64,000 nt of DNA from JANXQG01 sp963709175 (GCA_963709175.1 CAVPVK010000007.1:2170001-2234000); one strand, 5' to 3'; shown: positions 16,495-25,925, counted from the stretch's first letter. Notes: a model not told the origin generated them from the letters alone. Numbers and translations are program-made.

Positions 16495-17532
16495 CTACCC
16501 GACGCCTCCCCTGGGTGGCGCAATCCGCAACCGCTCACGAAGCCAAGCCGCCAGATCTTCGGCGCATGCTTGATCGAACCATTCGACGAGTTTCTCTTGG
16601 CAGGTTGCGCCGCTTGTGTCCGTAAAGACGAAGGTCGGGACGTAGCAATAAAAGGTCGCTCCGCGCGAACCGCGTCTCTCGAACTTCTGGACTTCAATCG
16701 CCGTGATGGCGCGCATCTGGATCGTCACTTCTGTCTTGCGCCCCATACTTCGCGGCAACGTAACCTGCCGCGCAGTCGTGTCGATCACCAAGTCCGAGCC
16801 GCCTTGTGCCTGCCTCCAGCGACAGCCGATATAGACCAGCAGCCAGCCGACAAGGACCACGCACCACGCGGCGACCATCAGTGCCATCGGCGGATGGGAC
16901 GCACCGAATCCGAGGGCCACGAAGAGCGCCCCGAAAGCCAGAAGCCCGGCAGCGACGGCGGCAACGACAAAAGGCCGCATTTGCGACACGCGGACTCGCA
17001 CCTGAAAGCCGTCATCCCACATCTTGGCCCCGCCTGCCGGGGCTTTGGTCGAGCTGCGCCAGACTTTTCCGGCCAGGAGTGACCCGATTACGAACAGCAC
17101 GAGGTTGAGCGGCAGCAGGAACATTGCCAGAAAGAGGTCGCCGCCGTCCACGCCGGGCTGGAGCAAGGCGTCGGCAGGATCGTCTGGATTGTAGTAGACC
17201 AGGACGGGCTTGCCGACAGGATGCTCGGCAACGATCTGATGCGATTTGCCCTCGACGGCATAGAGATCTCCAAACCGATAGCGGTTGCCGGAGTAAGTTT
17301 TGCCCGCTACGGCGTATTTGTACTGGACGTTGGGGCTGTAGTTGCTGTGTCTTCCGCCATGACCCACGACCTCGCTGTGCGTGACGACGCCCTTCGTGGC
17401 GGGATAGCTCTGCGCGCGGATTTGGCGATATACGCTCCAGCCCAGATATCCGTCGAGCACCAGGAGGGTGCCCGACACCATCAGGGCGAAAAGTCCCAGC
17501 ACAACCCCACAACCAAGGACGATGTTACGCAT
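16495..17532 (-). CDS. DUF3592 membrane protein
   Basis: 345-aa protein with an N-terminal membrane helix (MRNIVLGCGVVLGLFALMVSG), a small extracytoplasmic beta domain typical of DUF3592 (ATKGVVTHSEVVGHGG, VQYKYAVAGKTYSGNRYRFG, VGKPVLVYYNPDDPADALLQPG), a second membrane helix and a helix pair around residues 190-255, then a soluble C-terminal region. Function unknown. It lies 19 bp upstream of the sialidase-like gene, so it probably starts this minus-strand operon. Confidence 0.8.
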   Translation of the reverse strand: MRNIVLGCGVVLGLFALMVSGTLLVLDGYLGWSVYRQIRAQSYPATKGVVTHSEVVGHGGRHSNYSPNVQYKYAVAGKTYSGNRYRFGDLYAVEGKSHQIVAEHPVGKPVLVYYNPDDPADALLQPGVDGGDLFLAMFLLPLNLVLFVIGSLLAGKVWRSSTKAPAGGAKMWDDGFQVRVRVSQMRPFVVAAVAAGLLAFGALFVALGFGASHPPMALMVAAWCVVLVGWLLVYIGCRWRQAQGGSDLVIDTTARQVTLPRSMGRKTEVTIQMRAITAIEVQKFERRGSRGATFYCYVPTFVFTDTSGATCQEKLVEWFDQACAEDLAAWLRERLRIAPPRGGVG

Positions 17533-18110
17533 GCCAGTGTTTTCCGCAGTTGCCGCCATTGTTTACTCCGCCTACTCGTTCCCGACAAATATACTCGATG
17601 GCACGTCCCCAGGCACTTGGGCCGCGAATCCGGGGCCACTGTTCGCCTTCGGAAAGGCGCTGGCCATGCGCCTCCGTCCGCCAAACAAAATCTCTGTCGC
17701 TTGGTCGTGATCCGACCATCCCCCTGGTTATCATGGTGATTCAGGCAATTCCTGACTGGCTGGACGGCACATCTTGCCAGCCCTGCGCTACCGGACCTAA
17801 CCCAATGGCACAAAGACACTTGGAACCTCCCGGCTTGTTGCGAACAGGTTTCTACAGGGGTAGAATCGGGTTTTCCCCGCACTTGCGAGGTACTGACCCG
17901 CTGAACCGGCCCCTGACGGAGCAACCCATCCGTAAGGCGGATCAAGACCATCAGGAACCGTGGGGCCAAGGCGCGTCTGGTGAAATCAGCAGAACTAATG
18001 ACGGTCGGGCAGCTAAGGATTGCGGTGTTGCGCCACCCACAACACCGGAGGTTTGGAAAGACGGCTCGGAGTGAGGAAATGACGACAATAACTAATCCAG
18101 AATTGACATC
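17533..18110. other. Non-coding stretch upstream of the NADAR gene
   Basis: No gene is supported. Long frames on both strands cross into neighbouring genes and have no domain. A short hairpin-forming sequence ATCCGTAAGGCGGAT lies near 17930. No darT-like toxin frame is present, which matters because the next gene is a DarT1-type antitoxin. It presumably holds that gene's promoter, but no good match was found. Confidence 0.45.
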
Positions 18111-18833
18111 ATGGCACAACGCCCCATCTTCCTCCCCCTGAACAAACAGCCCTTCACACGCAAAGTAGACATTGAATTTCAGTGGTTTGCTGGCTTCGCT
18201 CGTTCGCAGCAACAGAAATGCATAGCGTCGTTGCACGACCGAGCGAATGACCGTAAGCTTGGACCGACGTTGGAGATTTCATCGAAGTCGGCCGCTTCCC
18301 TTGGCGTTGCACTCAGCGCATTCAACCTGAAAGTGCGCATCGGAGACTTGCCGGAGGCGACCGTGGAGGCGGTCTTTCAGTCCTCAAAGGTGTTCGCCTC
18401 ATGCGGGCCATTTCCAGAGTTTCTCGGGACGAGTGGCCGGGACATAAAGCAAGATCCTCGGCTGCGGGGCTCGGGACCGCTGAAACGCTTCCAGTTGGGC
18501 GACGAGGAATGGCCGCTTTCACCCAAGACCGCCCTATATGATTGGATCTATGTAACGGCGTTGGTGCAGAATCCTGAATTGAGTTCGCAGATTGTAGAAT
18601 ACAACTCATTCAGCGACATAGCATTCAATCCAGAGCGATCACTGAACTGTCAGGCACGTTCGGCTGCATTGTTTGTTGCGCTAACGAAATTTGGAAATGT
18701 CGAGAAGTGTCTGGCTGGGCAGCGCGATTTCCTTCGGGAAGTGTATGGCGTACAAACGGGCGAATCTGCGAAAGCGTTGCAGCAATCCCCTGACTTCGGT
18801 AACACCGATGAGCGTGATACGAGGAAACGATGA
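18111..18833 (+). CDS. NADAR-family, DarT1-associated antitoxin (orphan)
   Basis: 240-aa protein resembling the NADAR antitoxin family paired with DarT1 toxins. Family-like blocks: FTRKVDIEFQWFAGFARSQQQK, LEISSKSAASLGVALSAFNL, VEAVFQSSKVF, GDEEWPLSPKTALYDWIYV and SLNCQARSAALFVAL. Known family role: removing ADP-ribose that DarT1 attaches to guanine in DNA, so protecting the cell. DarT1 is normally adjacent, but no such frame exists on either side: upstream is non-coding and downstream is a yhcG fragment overlapping by 4 bp (ATGA). Local GC is lower than in neighbours. The assignment is from remembered family sequence, so moderate confidence. Confidence 0.7.
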   Translation: MAQRPIFLPLNKQPFTRKVDIEFQWFAGFARSQQQKCIASLHDRANDRKLGPTLEISSKSAASLGVALSAFNLKVRIGDLPEATVEAVFQSSKVFASCGPFPEFLGTSGRDIKQDPRLRGSGPLKRFQLGDEEWPLSPKTALYDWIYVTALVQNPELSSQIVEYNSFSDIAFNPERSLNCQARSAALFVALTKFGNVEKCLAGQRDFLREVYGVQTGESAKALQQSPDFGNTDERDTRKR

Positions 18834-18976
18834 AAAAGCCCCGCAAGTCGAAATGCCATAGAATAAGCCTCCCAGATCGTTCGCGATCTCAGGCGTCCAG
18901 CGACAAACTCCTGTCCGACGTCCGTTCCCTGATCGACGCGGCGCGGCAACAAGTGGCCCAGGCGGTCAACGCGGGC

Positions 18977-19318
18977 CTGGTCACGCTGTATTGGCATGTC
19001 GGCAAGCGGATTCGCGAGGAAATTCTGGGTGAACAGCGGGCGGCCTACGGCGAGGAGATTGTTTCGACGCTGTCGAAAGAACTGACTGCCGCGTATGGCC
19101 GCGGATTTGATCGGCGAAACCTTTTCCACATGGTCCGATTTGCCGACTTTTTTCCCGACGAGCAAATTGTGTACGCACTGCGTACACAATTGTCTTGGAC
19201 ACATTTTCGCGAGTTGCTCGCCATCGACGACCCCTTGAAACGCGAGTTCTACGCCGAGATGTGCCGCGCGGAGCGGTGGAGCACCCGGACGCTCCAGGAT
19301 CGGGTCAAACGCATGGTC
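18977..19318 (+). repeat. 342-bp direct repeat, copy 1 (yhcG segment)
   Basis: Near-identical to 36191-36532, with three mismatches seen. Here the left flank is the native yhcG 5' end and the right flank is helicase DNA. The two copies are in direct orientation and bracket about 17.2 kb. Confidence 0.9.
19165..19191. repeat. 27-nt perfect palindrome within yhcG
   Basis: AATTGTGTACGCA followed by a single C and its exact reverse complement TGCGTACACAATT. It lies in the codons for QIVYALRTQLS and is repeated in the second yhcG copy at 36379-36405. Confidence 0.85.
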
Positions 19319-19660
19319 CTGCGCACGGAATTCCGCGCGAAGGACCCGAAGCTGCGGGCGGCGTTGGAGTCCGAACTCGACGCCCGAGGCTTCCTGGCCC
19401 AGGAGCCGTTCTACCAGGCCCATCGACCCTTCAAGAGCGGTGCGGCATGGCGGGAGTTGCCATTGGACGCCAAGCTCGCCGCAGGTGATGGAGAACCGCT
19501 CCAAGAGCAAGACGGCTTATCTGCACCAGGCCGAGGCCATCGCCGAGTTGCTCTCCCCGGCGGCACGGCCCGTCGTGGTGACTACCGGCACGGGCAGCGG
19601 CAAGACCGAGGCGTTCCTGTTGCCGGTCATCGAAAACGCATGGCAGGACGCCACCCTACG
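19319..19660 (+). pseudogene. DEAD/DEAH-type helicase N-terminal fragment
   Basis: Remnant of a large superfamily-2 helicase. In the frame continuing from yhcG it reads EFRAKDPKLRAALESEL and LAQEPFYQAHRPFKSG. In another frame from about 19480 it reads HQAEAIAELL, then the Walker A motif VVTTGTGSGKTEAFLLPVIENAW. The frame change is near 19475-19495. The fragment ends at about 19656-19660, where REP-transposase DNA starts within a shared CCTACG(G). The TGTGSGKTE motif followed by FLLP is typical of DUF1998-associated defence and Lhr-like helicases; the exact family cannot be told from about 115 residues. Confidence 0.65.
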
Positions 19661-19930
19661 GCTGGCGGCTGCATGCATTTGTGCTCTTAGGGAACCACGA
19701 CCACTTCTTCCTGGAAACCCCGGAGCCCAACCTCTCCGGGGGATCGCACCTGCTGAACGGCAGCTACACCGGCTGCTTCAATGTCCAGCACAAACGCGTC
19801 GGGCACTTGTTCCAAGGACGTTTCAAGGCCCATCTTATCGAGGAGGCCGGAAAGGATGTTGCCGCGACCCTTGCCAAGCTGCAGGAACAACTCACTAATG
19901 GCTAACGTAGGTGTGACCCGATACCCCCCC
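19656..19930 (+). mobile_element. REP-transposase-derived element, copy A (5'-truncated)
   Basis: The right-hand 275 bp of the element also found at 28443-28895 and 36815-37300. The ORF 19681-19905 encodes the HUH histidines (NHDHFFLETPEPN), GHLFQGRFKAHLIEEAG, then the unusual end KDVAATLAKLQEQLTNG. The conserved block after HLIEEEG with the catalytic Tyr (…SRYIHLNPVRA in intact relatives) is absent. The right terminus (AATGGCTAACGTAGGTGTGA, then CCC and a C-rich run) is intact; the left terminus is missing, replaced by helicase sequence. Confidence 0.8.
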
Positions 19931-20470
19931 GCGAAGAACGTGAAACCGGTCATGCTTGGACTGGAGCGAGACCGCTTCGCACTGCGAATTGCCATGAAGC
20001 CGAAGGAGTATCACGCCCACCTTCTCGGGGATGTGGTTGCGAAAATGGCTGAACAGATCAAGCAGCGCAGCGAATCCGACCTGGTAATCGCAGGTTTGAA
20101 GAGGATCGTTGCAGCGCGGCAGCTTGTTCTTGAGGACTTGCGGACCAAGATGAAGGGTTCGGCTGTGTCGCAGGCTGACGTAGCTAAAGCGGACGCCGAC
20201 CTGGCCGAAGCGGAAGTTCGTCTCGCCCTGCGCCGGGAAGAAATCGCCCGGGCCCAAGGCGATGGCGAAATGGAGCGGCTGATTCGACAACTGCGTGAAC
20301 TGTCTGCCGAGGTAACGCTGGATCAAACTCGTATCGAGGTCCTCGATAACCAATTAGGGATGCTGCAACGTGTGCTGCCAGAGGTCGATGAGTACGACCA
20401 GCGCACCAAGCGCATGCTCTCCATTGACCGGCTGATCGAGCAGATGACCTTGCGGCATGCGCGTTATTGA
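19931..20470 (+). pseudogene. Coiled-coil protein fragment, probably 5'-truncated
   Basis: In the frame leaving the element, about 180 residues read as a hydrophilic helical protein (AKNVKPVMLGLERDRFALR…, AKADADLAEAEVRLALRREEI, QLRELSAEVTLDQTRIEVL) ending at 20470. Heptad-like spacing suggests a coiled coil. No signal peptide or convincing ribosome site is present, so the 5' end was probably removed when copy A arrived. Internal ATGs at 19952 and 19994 could also serve as starts. Function unknown. Confidence 0.45.
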
Positions 20471-20609
20471 TGGCTGCGCCGCACAGGCGATGGCGATTCT
20501 TTGACGGTTACGAATTTCCAGGCATGTCGCACCGCTGGAACAGCCGACCCAGCATCGTAGACGATTGGACGACGCCGCTCAATGCAAATGTCGCATTCGA
20601 CAGGGTTCT

Positions 20610-20618
20610 TGCTATAAT
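20610..20618 (+). promoter_or_regulatory. Extended -10 promoter candidate
   Basis: TGCTATAAT: a perfect -10 (20613-20618) with an upstream TG dinucleotide. It lies 105 bp before the beta-helix protein start in an otherwise gene-free gap. No good -35 was found, which is compatible with an extended -10 promoter. Confidence 0.45.
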
Positions 20619-20722
20619 CGGTGTGCGGACGCCTGCTGCGCACCGGCCAAAACGGATGGGGCACAGTGCGTTTTGGTGTTTCCAGAAGCGAGTGACTCTG
20701 AGAAAAGCACAAGGTGGCCTGG

Positions 20723-22732
20723 ATGAAACGTTTCGCAAGGCAGGATGCGTTGGCACGCGGCAAGACCGGCGTCGCGCTGTCGGCGCTTTGTTTGTCCTTG
20801 ACGGTCTCATGGTCCCGTTGTGGAACGGCGGACGAACTCATTCCGGCTAACCGTCTGACGGATTGGAAACCGGGAGTGACCGTTGGTGTGCCCGGCGGCA
20901 TCCCCACCAACCGGAACCATTTGATCGATGTGACCAAGGCCCCTTACAACGCTGACAAGACGGGGAAGACCGATGCCCAACCGGCCATCCTCAAGGCAAT
21001 TGCGGACGCCAGAGACAATGACGTCGTGTATCTGCCGGCAGGAACCTATTTGAGCCGCCGGGGGATCACGGTATACGGTGGCAAGAGCCGGATCACGATC
21101 CGGGGCGATGGGCCCGAGAAGACGATCATCAGGCCCAGCGGCCCGACGAGCAGCGGCGTCAGCGTCACACCGGGCGACGGCGGCGACTGGTGGTACGGTA
21201 ACCGGACAAAGCTCGATATCAAGGGAAGCTACAAGCGGGGAGCGACCGAACTGACGGTCGGAGACACACGGGCATTCAAGGATTATCCCAAAGCCGGTAT
21301 TGGAGAAATCGTCCAGATCGCCATCAAGGGGGACAAGAAGCTGCCCGTGCTGTCGTCTGGCGGCATTCCCGGATACGATCGGAAATACATCACCCGGATT
21401 GTCGCGAAGACAGCCGCCACGGTGACGATTTCGCCGCCACTGCTGTTCGACCTGCCCGCCGAACTCGCGCCGGTAATGAGGCCCGTGGGACGCTACGCCG
21501 AGTCTGTGGGCATCGAGGGCCTGGCTGTGGACGGCACGGACTGCCCAGCAGGCGGCTGTCTGGTCAACATCGGCCAGAGCTTTGGTTGCTGGGTGAGAAA
21601 CGTAACGGTGCGGCGGGCGCAGAACCGGCTCATCGGCCTTGACGGCTCGCTACAGTGCGAAATCACGCATTGCAACATTGCCGGCCGAAAGACCGCCGCG
21701 GGCCCCAACGGGGGCGGACTCTTCCTCAGCATGTCCTCTCACTGCCTGATCGAAGACAACATCATCTCGCCGGACACGGAAGTGGACGGCGGATCGGCGG
21801 GCAACGTCTTCGCCTACAACTTCTGCGACGACGATTGGATCCAAGGCGGGTTGTTGGGCATGTCGATCGACACCAATCACGCCCCGCACAACAGCTTCAA
21901 CCTGTACGAAGGGAACTACGTACCGCGGTTCCAGGCCGACGGCTACTGGGGCAGTTGTTCGCACGACACGGCCTTCCGCAACTGGTTCCACGCCAGCTCC
22001 GGCAAGACGACGCAATGGTGGGTCGCCGTGAACCTGAATCGCTTCACCCGCTGCTACAACATCGTGGGCAACGTTCTGGGAAAGAAGGGCTACACCTGGC
22101 ACTATGAAGTCGAGATGACGGGATTCGGCTACGGCAAGCATTACATCTACTCGCTGGGTTTCCCGAACATGGGCAACGGTTGGTGCAACGGCAGGACGGC
22201 CCAACCAAGCAAGGGGAAGAACTGGGCCGACTGGGATCCGCTGGTGGGCACCACGATCAAGGGCGTGCTCACCGAGCGGAAGAGCGACTCCGAGGGCGAG
22301 ATCACCCTCACCTCTGGCTCCGTGGCAGTAGAGCAAGCGCCGATGATCAAGGCCGGCGAATTGACTACCTTTGTCCAGGTCCGGAAGGTGGACGGCAAGG
22401 TCGCGACGGTCAGTTCGGCGCCGTGGCAGACTAAGCTGCCGGCGCTCAATGTGGAAGTGTTCCTCTTCCCCGGTTCGGGCGGCTTCCAGGAACTGGATCT
22501 GGACGTGAAGGATACGGCGATCTTGAAGGGCAACTATAACTTTAAGGACAACGCCGTGCCGGCCAGCGAATCGCTCGGCAGCGCCAAATTGCCCAATAGT
22601 CTTTACTTGAAGGAGAAGCCGGCATGGTTCGGGAAGTTGGCTTGGCCGCCCTTCGGGCCGGACGTCGATTTCGAGAACAACAAGATCCCGGCGCAGGTGC
22701 GGTACGAGAACATGACCAAGAGTGCCAGGTAG
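20723..22732 (+). CDS. Secreted right-handed beta-helix (pectate-lyase-superfamily) protein
   Basis: 669-aa secreted protein. A long signal region (first 38 residues, rich in Arg/Lys then hydrophobic ALSALCLSLTVSWSRC) precedes the mature chain. DAQPAILKAIADARDNDVVYLPAGTYL is the classic pectate-lyase-3 start; beta-helix rungs follow (VRNVTVRRAQNRLIGLDG, CEITHCNIAG, CLIEDNIISPDTEV, AYNFCDDDWIQGG, NLYEGNYVPRFQADGYWG). A C-terminal 120-residue region is separate. The family cleaves or binds polyuronides and other polysaccharides; catalysis is not provable. ATG 20723 is preferred over GTG 20714 because AAGGTGG lies 6-12 bp upstream. Confidence 0.82.
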   Translation: MKRFARQDALARGKTGVALSALCLSLTVSWSRCGTADELIPANRLTDWKPGVTVGVPGGIPTNRNHLIDVTKAPYNADKTGKTDAQPAILKAIADARDNDVVYLPAGTYLSRRGITVYGGKSRITIRGDGPEKTIIRPSGPTSSGVSVTPGDGGDWWYGNRTKLDIKGSYKRGATELTVGDTRAFKDYPKAGIGEIVQIAIKGDKKLPVLSSGGIPGYDRKYITRIVAKTAATVTISPPLLFDLPAELAPVMRPVGRYAESVGIEGLAVDGTDCPAGGCLVNIGQSFGCWVRNVTVRRAQNRLIGLDGSLQCEITHCNIAGRKTAAGPNGGGLFLSMSSHCLIEDNIISPDTEVDGGSAGNVFAYNFCDDDWIQGGLLGMSIDTNHAPHNSFNLYEGNYVPRFQADGYWGSCSHDTAFRNWFHASSGKTTQWWVAVNLNRFTRCYNIVGNVLGKKGYTWHYEVEMTGFGYGKHYIYSLGFPNMGNGWCNGRTAQPSKGKNWADWDPLVGTTIKGVLTERKSDSEGEITLTSGSVAVEQAPMIKAGELTTFVQVRKVDGKVATVSSAPWQTKLPALNVEVFLFPGSGGFQELDLDVKDTAILKGNYNFKDNAVPASESLGSAKLPNSLYLKEKPAWFGKLAWPPFGPDVDFENNKIPAQVRYENMTKSAR

Positions 22733-22917
22733 CGAGGTGGCAAGACTTGATCCTTTTCAGGCCGCCAAACGACCGTCTTCTCGGAACTTCGGTCGGCTGA
22801 CTTGCCTGCGTCGGCCACCCCTCCCCGCGAAGAATCGTTTCGACGGCCGTTCAGTTGACGTGCTGCGTCGGATAGCGGGTATCAGAAATACCTGCGTCAT
22901 AGCATCCAGCCGCGCGA

Positions 22918-24168
22918 TCAATCGGGGGATTCCGGCACGGCGGCCGGTGCGCTGCGCTCACCAACGATCTCCACTCGGGTAGGTGCGTCAACTTCCACGC
23001 GGAGCAGCTCCTTCTCTTCGGCCACGTCCTGGAGGATCTTCTGCAAGTTGTTGATATCGTTCTGCATCATCTGCGCCTGCACGGAGTTGCGTCCCACGTT
23101 TTCGGCCTCGGCCCTTTTCTTTTCGACTTCTTTTTCAAAGCTCGCCAGCTCTTCGGTGGAGACTTCCAGTTGCCTTTCCAGGCGTTTGATGTCTCTCTGC
23201 AATCCAATCCGCATGGCATTCCTGACCATACCGCGAGATTTTTCCCGCATTTCTTCGAGCTGGCCCTTCATCGCCCCCAATTCCGCCTGGGCCTCTCGCA
23301 TGCCGGGAACTTGCTTTTCTGCCGGCAGGCCTGCCACGGGCTTGGGCACCTTCGCTTCCAGGAGCAGAAGGCGGTTCTGCAGATCGCGGTAAACAGGATT
23401 GCTGTTAAGTACCGCGTCAACCTCCAGTTCGGCGATCTCCGCGTCGGGCGATTCGATGTCCTTTAGGCTCGCCTTGGCATCCTCGAGTTTGCCGGCAATC
23501 ACTCTGTGCTCAGCCCGCATGGACTGCAACTGCCGCTGGCAGTCGAAGTACACGTTTGCCGCCAAAGCGGAACGGGTTCTCATGGTCTCCTCATCGCCGA
23601 AACCCATGTTGGCGAGCTCCTGTTTCAATTGCTCCTTCTTCTTGCGGAGCTCGTCGTCCTTAACGATCGAAATATCGGTGAGTTGCCGAAGCCTATCACG
23701 CCGCATAATCCTGTCTTTGTCGACGACTTGCGTCATGTAGGCTTCCACCACGGCGTTGACGATGGCGGCGGCGTCGTCCTTGTTGGGCTGCGTCGAACTG
23801 ACAACCATGAGGCCGGAGGACTTGTCGGGGAAATTGACGCTGATCGCATCGGTCAGCCAGGCGATGGCATTTTGCCGGGCGTCCTCGCGGGCGATACAGG
23901 GCCGAGACTTCAGACGCGGGTCGTTCAGCGCCGCCTTGATCACGTTGTAGTTCTTGACCAACCCCTGCTGGGTCTTGCGGAACTCCTCGAACTCCGCCGG
24001 GTCGTATTTCTCAGCCGAGCGGGAGAGGATGTGGGGGTCAGATCGCTTCAACTCCAAGGTAGCCTTGGCCGTGTACTTCAGTGCTATGGCTTTCCAGACG
24101 AATACCGAGGCCCCACCGACAATCAATACGAGAACCGACCGCCAGAACAGCAACTTGAGCCTGGGCAT
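22918..24168 (-). CDS. Wzz/GumC-like chain-length-determinant domain protein
   Basis: 416-aa membrane-anchored coiled-coil protein. One N-terminal membrane helix (LLFWRSVLVLIVGGASVFVWKAIAL), then a Wzz-like start (KYTAKATLELKRSDPHIL), SGLMVVSSTQPNKDDAAAIVNAVVEAYM as in polysaccharide co-polymerases, and long coiled coils (residues 155-375). A C-terminal second membrane helix and kinase domain are absent, so it is a shortened form. The start at 24168 has GGAGGTG at ideal spacing. A role in exopolysaccharide export is the family expectation, but no glycosyltransferase or Wzx/Wzy gene adjoins it. Confidence 0.75.
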   Translation of the reverse strand: MPRLKLLFWRSVLVLIVGGASVFVWKAIALKYTAKATLELKRSDPHILSRSAEKYDPAEFEEFRKTQQGLVKNYNVIKAALNDPRLKSRPCIAREDARQNAIAWLTDAISVNFPDKSSGLMVVSSTQPNKDDAAAIVNAVVEAYMTQVVDKDRIMRRDRLRQLTDISIVKDDELRKKKEQLKQELANMGFGDEETMRTRSALAANVYFDCQRQLQSMRAEHRVIAGKLEDAKASLKDIESPDAEIAELEVDAVLNSNPVYRDLQNRLLLLEAKVPKPVAGLPAEKQVPGMREAQAELGAMKGQLEEMREKSRGMVRNAMRIGLQRDIKRLERQLEVSTEELASFEKEVEKKRAEAENVGRNSVQAQMMQNDINNLQKILQDVAEEKELLRVEVDAPTRVEIVGERSAPAAVPESPD

Positions 24169-24370
24169 TGCAACGCACCTCCGCATTACCTGGGTCATGC
24201 GACCTTGCCAGCCAACAACTGCCGCGTGGATGGCAACGTCGTGGAATAGAGTGACGACCTTTACTCTAGTTCACCCTGCAGGGTTATGCAAGTGCTCGAA
24301 ATGCGTAAACGTCAAAAACTCGCCACCGGCTTCAGCAGCCCCATCTCCGCTGCCGGACCAACTTCCTCTA

Positions 24371-25777
24371 TCAAGGTGATTGCGCGACCGGGACGTCTTT
24401 GAACTCAAACGGCACGGCGACCACCGACTCGTCGGTGATGAGGTAGAACTTCACGACGAGATCCTCGGGCGGCTTGGACTTGAACATGGCCGCCATGGTC
24501 ACGTTGCCGGGGACGCCGCCGCCATTCATGCCATCGGTCTTGAGCTTACGGCCGCTGATGTCGAAGAACTCCGGGTTGCCTACAACCTTGCCCTTCGGAT
24601 CCTTGATCTCATACACGACTTCCCAAGACTTCGGGGGGTCGGCGTCTTTGGGGACGCCGCGCAGTTCCTTGAGCGTTATTTCGGCTCCGGCCGCCTTGAG
24701 CGTCTCGTTCTTCAGCGGTACGCCCGCATCCTTTGCCCAGCTCGCGGTAATTATGCTGGCGGGATCTTTCGTCGGCACCACTAACTCGATGCTCCCCGCT
24801 AGAATCTTGACGGTCTTTACCTGGCCTTGCTCCGAAAGTTTCCCATTATCGGGCGGAGCAAGCGTCAGGTTGACGTCACGCACCGTGGCCGGCCCTCTCT
24901 GCCAGGGCGTCTCCATGAAGGCCATGAATAGATTGCGCGATGGTTTTTCGTTCGGCAGAAGACTCGCATCGGCATCGTCTTTGGCCTCCTTTAAAACTGT
25001 CCGCATAGCCTTCGCTTCCGCTAGCCCCGTGCCGATGACTTTCAAGCGAACTCTGGTGTAGAACACGACTTTGCCGGCTGTGCTGTAATGCGTGTTGGAG
25101 ATCGCGTCGATGGAGACGTGGACACCCTCGGGGACGGCAGGCTTGCCGGAGGCGGGATTCCCGCCGGCATTCCCGCGGCTTGGCATGCCCAAAGGACGTT
25201 GGCCGCGGCGGACCTTCGCCTGAGAGCGCAAAGCTTTCAGTTTTTCTTGCTGGTCGGTTGTGAGGACGGCGTTGATTTCATCGTTCTTGGCCTTGGTCCA
25301 ATCGCGGTATGTCGTCGGGTTCCACTGGCCCTTGCCGAGGAGCTCCTTCATCTTTTGGGCGCTCTTTTCGTAGATCGCCTTGATTTTGGCCTGCTGATCG
25401 GCGTCGAGACCGAGTTTTTCGGTCAGGGTCTTAAGTTCGGCGTTGTCGCGCTGCCCAACGGCTCCGGCAGCGCTTTTCACCAACGCATCCGGGGGAGCCA
25501 CGACCTCGCCGGGGCGGATTTTTATCACAGTCGCGGGCGGGGCCGGCGCAGCCGTCTGACGGCGGACAAACTCGCGGTCGTCGTCGCAGAGCTTATTCAA
25601 CGGGACCTTGACGATGGCACCGTCGGCCTTCTTCAGGTGGACGACCTCGCCGTCCAGTTTCACCAGTTCGGCTTCGATCTTGTGGGTGCCGGAATTGTCG
25701 GTCCATTCGCGGGCGAGCGCCGGAGCAAGAGCGAGAAGGCAGGACACAACGGAGGAAAGAAACAAGATACGCTTCAT
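24371..25777 (-). CDS. SHD1-domain secreted protein
   Basis: 468-aa exported protein. Signal peptide MKRILFLSSVVSCLLALAPA, then an SHD1 (SLA1 homology 1-like) module REWTDNSGTHKIEAELVKLDGEVVHLKKADG…VPLNKLCDDDREFV, very common in planctomycetes. The middle segment (about residues 110-180) is helical (EKLGLDADQQAKIKAIYEKS, LTTDQQEKLKALRSQ), like the Spy/LTxxQ-type regulator-of-growth repeats. The C-terminal 250 residues are beta-rich with no recognised domain. GGAGGCG before the ATG supports this start; the frame stays open upstream across the FGE-like gene but that part is a shadow. Function unknown. Confidence 0.8.
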   Translation of the reverse strand: MKRILFLSSVVSCLLALAPALAREWTDNSGTHKIEAELVKLDGEVVHLKKADGAIVKVPLNKLCDDDREFVRRQTAAPAPPATVIKIRPGEVVAPPDALVKSAAGAVGQRDNAELKTLTEKLGLDADQQAKIKAIYEKSAQKMKELLGKGQWNPTTYRDWTKAKNDEINAVLTTDQQEKLKALRSQAKVRRGQRPLGMPSRGNAGGNPASGKPAVPEGVHVSIDAISNTHYSTAGKVVFYTRVRLKVIGTGLAEAKAMRTVLKEAKDDADASLLPNEKPSRNLFMAFMETPWQRGPATVRDVNLTLAPPDNGKLSEQGQVKTVKILAGSIELVVPTKDPASIITASWAKDAGVPLKNETLKAAGAEITLKELRGVPKDADPPKSWEVVYEIKDPKGKVVGNPEFFDISGRKLKTDGMNGGGVPGNVTMAAMFKSKPPEDLVVKFYLITDESVVAVPFEFKDVPVAQSP

Positions 25778-25925
25778 CACACGCCTCCGATCAACAGAAC
25801 TGGCGAACACGGGATAAGCCAAACACGGCAGATAGGCGTCATTATAAACGCCCACGAGGGGCAAGCAAGCTATCCGGCAAACCGGATGGTTAGGTACGAT
25901 TTGGCCCGGCGTACAAATGCCTGGG

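Larger units (their letters stand above)
18830..19318 (+). pseudogene. yhcG-like PDDEXK nuclease, 5' half (DUF1016)
   Basis: N-terminal half of a YhcG/DUF1016-type nuclease. After a basic leader it reads VNAGLVTLYWHVGKRIREEI, YGEEIVSTLSKELTAAYGRGF and QIVYALRTQLSWTHFRELLAI, standard YhcG_N blocks, up to LQDRVKRMV. At 19318 the match stops and a helicase fragment begins; the reading frame happens to continue as a 286-residue chimera to 19690. The catalytic C-terminal domain is missing here. Bases 18977-19318 match 36191-36532 at 339 of 342 positions by hand alignment. The ATG overlaps the NADAR stop, suggesting they were once one defence operon. Confidence 0.8.

Noticed and set aside
17481..18236. 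Long frames on both strands in the gap before the NADAR gene, considered as a possible DarT toxin.
   Set aside because: They run into DUF3592 or NADAR coding sequence and show no ADP-ribosyltransferase features.
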